Part shown: one piece after another, positions 59,281 to 64,000 of the stretch | Position numbering within the stretch: position 1 is the stretch's first letter | Layout of the letters: the number at the start of each line of letters is the position of its first letter | Source: Ipomoea triloba | Taxonomy: Eukaryota; Streptophyta; Magnoliopsida; Solanales; Convolvulaceae | Reading direction: 5' to 3' | NCBI RefSeq assembly: GCF_003576645.1 | Contig: NC_044917.1 | Coordinates: 10,962,958-11,026,957, forward strand | DNA length: 64,000 bases | Made by a program: the position numbers and the translations under genes | The notes under the pieces: model-generated | Seen by the model: only the letters and a program-made list of their open reading frames with translations | The model's database searches: none | What the model was told of the DNA's origin: nothing

Positions 59281-61168
59281 TACTATCGGTCTGTTTTGGG
59301 CGGCAAGTTAAAACTGAGGATATTGTTTTTATTAATAGTATAGATTGCATTGCAGAGAAATATATATACTGAATTATTACCATTAGTAATTCTAGTCTAG
59401 AATTGTATTACGAATAGGAACGTAAGGAAGAATATATTTTATTAGGAATTCTATTCTAATTTACAATTGTATTAGGGATAGGAATTGTATTACCATATTT
59501 TACAATATTACGCAAACCATAATATTATAGGTCTGTTTTGGGCGGGAAGTTAAAACTGAGGATATTGTTTTTATTAATAGTATAGATTGCATTGTAGAGA
59601 AATATATATACTGAATTATTACCATTAGTAATTCTAGTTTAGAATTGTATTACGAATATGAACGTAGGGAAGAATATATTTTATTAGGAATTCTATTCTA
59701 ATTTACAATTGTATTAGGGATAGGAATTGTATTACCATATTTTACAATATTACGCATAGGGATAGGAATTGTATTACCATATTTTACAATATTACGCACA
59801 CCAAAATATTATAGATCTGTTTTGGGCGGGAAGTTAAGCACACCAAAATATTATAGATCTGTTTTGGGCGGGAAGTTAAAACTGAGGATATTTTATAGAT
59901 CTGTTTTGGGCGGGAAGTTAAAACTGAGGATATTATTTTTATTAATAGTATAGATTGCATTGCAGAGAAATATATATACTGAATTACTATCATTAGTAAT
60001 TCTAGTCTAGAATTATATTACGAATAGGAACGTAGGGAAGAATATATTTTATTAGGAATTCTATTCTAATTTACAATTGTATTAGGGATAGGAATTGTAT
60101 TACCATATTTTACAATATTACGCACACCAAAATATTATAGATCTGTTTTGGGCGGGAAGTTAAAACTGAGGATATTATTTTTATTAATAGTATAGATTGC
60201 ATTGTAGAGAAATATATATACTGAATTATTACCATTAGTAATTCTAGTCTAGAATTGTATTACGAATAGGAACGTAGGGAAGAATATATTTTATTAGGAA
60301 TTCTATTCTAATTTACAATTGTATTAGGGATAGGAATTGTATTACCATATTTTACAATATTACGCAAATCAAAATATTATAGATCTGTTTTGGGCGGGAA
60401 GTTAAAACTGAGGATATTGTTTTTATTAATAGTATAGATTGCATTGTAGAGAAATATATATACTGAATTATTACCATTAGTAATTCTAGTCTAGAATTGT
60501 ATTACGAATAGGAACGTAGGGAAGAATATATTTTATTAGGGATTCTATTTTAATTTACAATTGTATTAGGGATAGGAATTGTATTACCATATTTTACAAT
60601 ATTACGCAAATCAAAATATTATAGATCTGTTTTGGGCGGGAAGTTAAAACTGAGGATATTGTTTTTATTAATAGTATAGATTGCATTGTAGAGAAATATA
60701 TATACTGAATTATTACCATTAGTAATTCTAGTCTAGAATTGTATTTCGAATAGGAACGTAGGGCAGAATATATTTTATTAGAAATTCTATTTTAATTTAC
60801 AATTGTATTAGGGATAGGAATTGTATTACCATATTTTACAATATTACGCAAACCATAATATTATAGGTCTGTTTTGGGCGGAAAGTTAAAACTGAGGATA
60901 TTGTTTTTATTAATAGTATAGAAGTATAGATTGCATTGTAGAGAAATATATATACTGAATTATTACCATTAGTAATTCTAGTCTAGAATTGTATTACGAA
61001 TAGGAACGTAGGGAAGAATATATTTTATTAGGAATTCTATTCTAATTTACAATTGTATTAGGGATAGGAATTGTATTACCATATTTTACAATATTACGCA
61101 AACCATAATATTATAGGTCTGTTTTGGGCGGGAAGTTAAAACGATATTGTTTTTATTAATAGTATAGA
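59281..61168 (-). repeat. Tandem array of Helitron 5'-terminal units (copy A)
   Basis: About eight units carry the 5' terminus, starting near 59311, 59552, 59922, 60163, 60405, 60646, 60889 and 61139. A shuffled, partly duplicated stretch at 59745-59930 is where short pieces of the unit repeat. The last unit ends exactly at the element's 5' end, 61168. Confidence 0.9.
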
Positions 61169-61626
61169 TTTGATTTCTTAGGATTTTGTGTTGTGAGCAT
61201 AGGGACAATCGTTATATTGTGAAAAAGATCCACTATATAAGATAGATCTTAATCTAATATCACATTGTTTCAAGGTATGTAGTATGATTTCAGTGTTTTA
61301 CACTCTTCGCAAAGCTTCTTAGCAACATGTCTTTTAGTTTTTTATTTTTATTTTTTTAAAGCAAATAATAAGATATTTATAAAATTATAAAGAAAATATA
61401 GAACAAATAATTCGAACATAATATATACATAATGACGTCTACTAAGTGGATGAAAATATATATGTCGTACCCACAATTTAGTGTTTATGTACACTAATGT
61501 TTAGATTTATATGATCATATAGAGAAAACTATTATGAACATAATATAGGATGAATGTTATTAAAAATGATGCACATGTAGAGTAATATTTATGTACATTA
61601 ATCTTTGTTTTTTTATGAACATTATG

Positions 61627-62087
61627 AACCTATATAGTGGATGGAACAAAATAGATATAGTACATATGCAATTTAGTATTTATGTCTATCAAGGTTTAAA
61701 TTCATGAACATATATAAAGTACAGTACAAAATAAATGCTACTCCGTATTAAACAAGATACACCAGGCCAAGGACCTTGTGGTCCAGTGACACCTAGTTGT
61801 ACTCTCATCTAGAAGGTTTTGGGTTCGAGCACCAGTCTCCACTATGAATATGTGGAGAACCTATATAGTGGATGGAACGAAATAGATATAGTGCATATGC
61901 AATTTAGTATTTATGTCTATCAAGGTTTAAATTCATGAACATATATAAAGTATAGTACAAAATAAATGCTACTCCGTATTAAACAAGATACACCAGGCCA
62001 AGGACCTTGTGGTCCAGTGACACCAAGTTGTACTCTCATCTGGAAGGTTTTGGGTTCGAGCACCAGTCTCCACTATGAATATGTGGG
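61627..62087. repeat. 230-bp tandem duplication containing a SINE head
   Basis: GAACCTATATAGTGGATGGA starts both units (61627, 61857). Each unit contains CCAAGGACCTTGTGGTCCAG, the box B-like GGTTCGAGCACC and CCACTATGAATATGTGG. The SINE 5' half therefore predates the duplication. Confidence 0.9.
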
Positions 62088-62149
62088 TTTGAGCCTTAGT
62101 GCGATGTTATGAGTTGAAAAAAATTGAAAATATTCTTAGTGGGAAGTCG

Positions 62150-62570
62150 TTGGTTGAAAAAAAAATTAAAAATATTACAACATTATCGGTTTCTTGAAAG
62201 AAAATTAAAAATTTAATTAATTAAAAATATTACAGCATTATCGGTTTCTTTAAAAAAAAAAAATTTTAAAAATTAAATATATGATAGTGGAGCAATCCAA
62301 CGTAATACAACATTATCGGGTTTCTAGAAAAAGTTAAAAAATTAAAAAAATTAAAAATTAACAGATATGATAGTGGAGCAATCCAACGTTGAGAACCATC
62401 ATGATACAACTTTGTTAGTGTGGAAGGGGAACAAGTTCACACGAGCAAAAAAAATTAAAAATTACTGTAACATATATGATAGTGGAGCAGTCCAACGTTG
62501 AGACACATCATGATACAACTTTGTTAGTGTGGAAGGGGAACATCCCAATTTCACACGAGCATAATGGAAT
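62150..62570. repeat. Nested short tandem repeats
   Basis: ATTACARCATTATCGGTTTC occurs three times in variant form. ATATGATAGTGGAGCARTCC also occurs three times, twice followed by CATCATGATACAACTTTGTT and GTGTGGAAGGGGAACA. Confidence 0.85.
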
Positions 62571-62637
62571 TTGGCAAAGACCTATACATTATTAATTTTT
62601 AGACCATATACCCTTTTTCTTTCATTTTCAATTAGAC

Positions 62638-62640
<3 letters not shown>

Positions 62641-62679
<39 letters not shown>
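62641..62679. repeat. (TA)n tract at the SINE 3' end
   Basis: The TA run lies between the left target duplication and the minus-strand SINE 3' end, where a poly(A) tail would be expected. Confidence 0.85.
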
Positions 62680-62683
<4 letters not shown>

Positions 62684-63016
62684 AGTACTATTGACTCTGT
62701 TACAATATAGTATCTGTTCATAGCTACTTTCTCAATCTAATGAAACACGCAAAGAGTTAACAGTTGCCAGTACAATGTAGTATCTGTTCATAGCTACTTT
62801 CTCAACTTAATGAACATCCATTGAGGCTCTATCCATGTGAAAGTGTTAACCGGGACACCATATGCCACTGAAACACGCAAAGAGTCAACAGTTGCCAGTA
62901 CAATGTAGTATCTGTTCATAGCTACTTTCTCAACTTAATGAACCTCCATTGAGGCTCTATCCATGTGAAAGTGTTAACCGGGACACCATATGCCACTAGA
63001 CCACAAGGTCTTTGGC
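62679..63016 (-). mobile_element. SINE family 1 with internally duplicated body, 15-bp TSD
   Basis: The minus-strand head GCCAAAGACCTTGTGGTCTA is at 63016, and the tail ending GAGTCAATAGTACTCAAAA is at 62681. ATTAGACTATTATAT flanks the element and its TA tail at 62631-62645 and 63017-63031. The body contains a unit of about 128 bp twice (about 62741-62870 and 62871-62997), plus a further copy of the CTATGAACAGATACTA module. Confidence 0.85.
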
Positions 63017-63128
63017 ATTAGACTATTATATTAGACGAGCAAAGTAAACAAGACATGCATGCATGTCTCCATCACTAAGACAAGACGAAGACTAAAGGCT
63101 GATTGGCTACATCCCTTTTGCCTTTGCC

Positions 63129-63135
63129 TATAAAT
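63129..63135 (+). promoter_or_regulatory. TATA box of the cysteine protease gene
   Basis: TATAAAT in the context GCCTATAAATCCC, 80 bp before the ATG, a good position for a plant core promoter. Confidence 0.65.
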
Positions 63136-63214
63136 CCCTCTTGCAAGCTTTGGCATTTCATCATACCCAATAACACTAATCTGCATTTCCTATATAGCTT
63201 GTATTCACTCGAAT

Positions 63215-63689
63215 ATGGCCTCCAAAACACTTCCTTCATCTCTTCTCTTCATGATCACAACAATAATCTTGGGAGTTTGGAGCTATCTAGTAGCTTCCTC
63301 CCGGGTAACCTTTGATGACTACCAACATTCCATGCGATTGAGGCATCAACAATGGATGGCTTATCATGGAAAAGTTTACGTAGACACATCTGAGGCAGAC
63401 ATGCGTTTTAACATATTCAAAAACAACGTTGAACGTATTGAAACCTTTAATGCCGGTCCCGATAAAGGGTATAAGCTTGGCGTTAATAAATTCGCCGATC
63501 TAACTAACGACGAATTCCGACAGTTACATCTTGTCGGGTATGTGACGCGGCGAAACCGGAAACCTGAAAGATTCATGTCCGCTTCAAAATCAAAACATTT
63601 CAGGTACGCTAATGCCACCAACTTACCCTCCACCGTGGACTGGAGAAAAAAAGGAGCTGTCACACCCATCAAGGACCAAGGCGAATGTG
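63215..63689 (+). CDS. Papain-like cysteine protease, first exon (partial)
   Basis: Secreted or vacuolar C1A endopeptidase of the SAG12/SAG39 type; only exon 1 is in the window (158 codons plus 1 nt, donor GTAACT at 63690). Signal peptide about 1-28 (LPSSLLFMITTIILGVWSYL). The I29 propeptide follows at about 36-100: RHQQWMAYHGKVY, the ERFNIN-type segment RFNIFKNNVERIETFN, and the GNFD-type segment GVNKFADLTNDEF. The mature enzyme begins near LPSTVDWRKKGAVTPIKDQG; Gln155 is the oxyanion-hole residue. The catalytic Cys should be encoded just after the intron. The 5' ATG fits the signal peptide and the TATA box upstream. The rest of the gene lies beyond the window. Confidence 0.93.
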
Positions 63690-63752
63690 GTAACTTTCTT
63701 TTTTTTTTGGATTATATTGGTTTTTGGTCAATATTTCCATTTCAAAATACTC

Positions 63753-63756
<4 letters not shown>

Positions 63757-63826
<70 letters not shown>
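63757..63826. repeat. (TA)n microsatellite in protease intron 1
   Basis: About 68 bp of TA repeats start roughly 70 bp into the intron. The remaining intron (63827-64000) has a GGTCGGATTTTAGGACGTGC block of the kind seen in decayed plant transposons. Confidence 0.95.
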
Positions 63827-63828
<2 letters not shown>

Positions 63829-64000
63829 GAAAACTCCAACCAGTTTAGTTGTCCATAATTAATCAGGGTCGGATTTTAGGACGTGCAAGATGTGCAACAG
63901 GCCAACAGCACAGGGTCTCAAAATTTTGGGGCCCGTAGTTCAGCCCTAACTCAATAGTTAGTATATGTATTTGTGATTATATTGGCTCGAAATTAAGTTT

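Larger units (their letters stand above)
54279..61168 (-). mobile_element. Composite head-to-tail Helitron with amplified 5' termini
   Basis: On the minus strand the element begins A|TCTATACTATTAATAAAAAC (5' end at 61168). It ends with the hairpin CCGTGC-AAC-GCACGG, then GTGAAAATA, then CTAG|T at 54279, so it sits between host A and T as Helitrons do. An internal junction at 58205/58206 joins a second 3' end (same hairpin, GTGAAAATAGTAG) directly to a 5' end lacking TCTA (TACTATTAATAAAAA). This makes two tandem Helitrons: 61168-58206 and 58205-54279. Each has a 3' module of about 1 kb (54279-55236 and 58206-59280, nearly identical). Each also has an array of about 241-bp units that restart with the 5' terminus. 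No Rep/helicase frame is present, so it is non-autonomous. Confidence 0.8.

Noticed and set aside
55237..61168. CRISPR-like or centromeric satellite array
   Set aside because: The repeat units are about 241 bp with no short-repeat/spacer pattern, the genome is a plant, and each unit starts with a Helitron 5' end. There are too few units and they are too element-bound for a centromeric satellite.

Overview
The window is nuclear DNA from a flowering plant, almost certainly a eudicot. The evidence is AT-rich intergenic DNA, GT-AG introns with GTATGT/GTAAGT donors, plant-only gene families (two-pore K+ channel with a 14-3-3 site, HMA-type metal-binding protein, papain-like protease with an I29 propeptide), a tRNA-Gly/C-D snoRNA dicistron, and plant transposons (Helitrons, Tourist/Harbinger MITEs, Mutator-like foldbacks, tRNA-derived SINEs, a Ty1/copia relic). 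I cannot fix the genus.

Gene-bearing part (1-44 kb). In order: a DEK chromatin protein (-, 11 coding exons, 626 aa); an unrecognised acidic/basic 141-aa protein (+, 3 exons); a 105-aa two-helix membrane protein (+); a TPK/KCO-type vacuolar K+ channel (-, 347 aa); an HMA-domain protein (-, about 175 aa); a ZIP metal transporter (+, 343 aa) facing an unrecognised 321-aa protein (-, 6 exons); a berberine-bridge-enzyme-like pseudogene fragment held between long inverted repeats; and a BAH plus agenet chromatin reader (+, 684 aa). The exon models were built by hand; each complete model keeps frame across every junction. A papain-like protease gene starts at 63215 and runs off the right edge. The genes are independent nuclear loci, not an operon. 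Two of them (DEK, BAH/agenet) are chromatin proteins and three (TPK, ZIP, HMA) belong to ion or metal handling; I infer no functional link from proximity.

Repeat-rich part (44-63 kb). Two inverted tRNA-Gly(GCC)-snoRNA dicistrons lie 1.3 kb apart, one of them inside an inverted repeat, with a third broken fragment further on. A decayed copia pol follows. The most striking object is a 6.9-kb composite Helitron (54279-61168, minus strand). It looks like two Helitrons joined head to tail, each carrying a tandem array of its own roughly 241-bp 5' terminal segment (about 18 copies of the 5' terminus in all). A 0.75-kb long-TIR element has inserted into one repeat unit with a 9-bp target duplication. 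SINEs of at least two families occur across the window, three of them with visible target-site duplications.

Stretches not listed as features are introns or AT-rich intergenic DNA in which I see nothing I can support.
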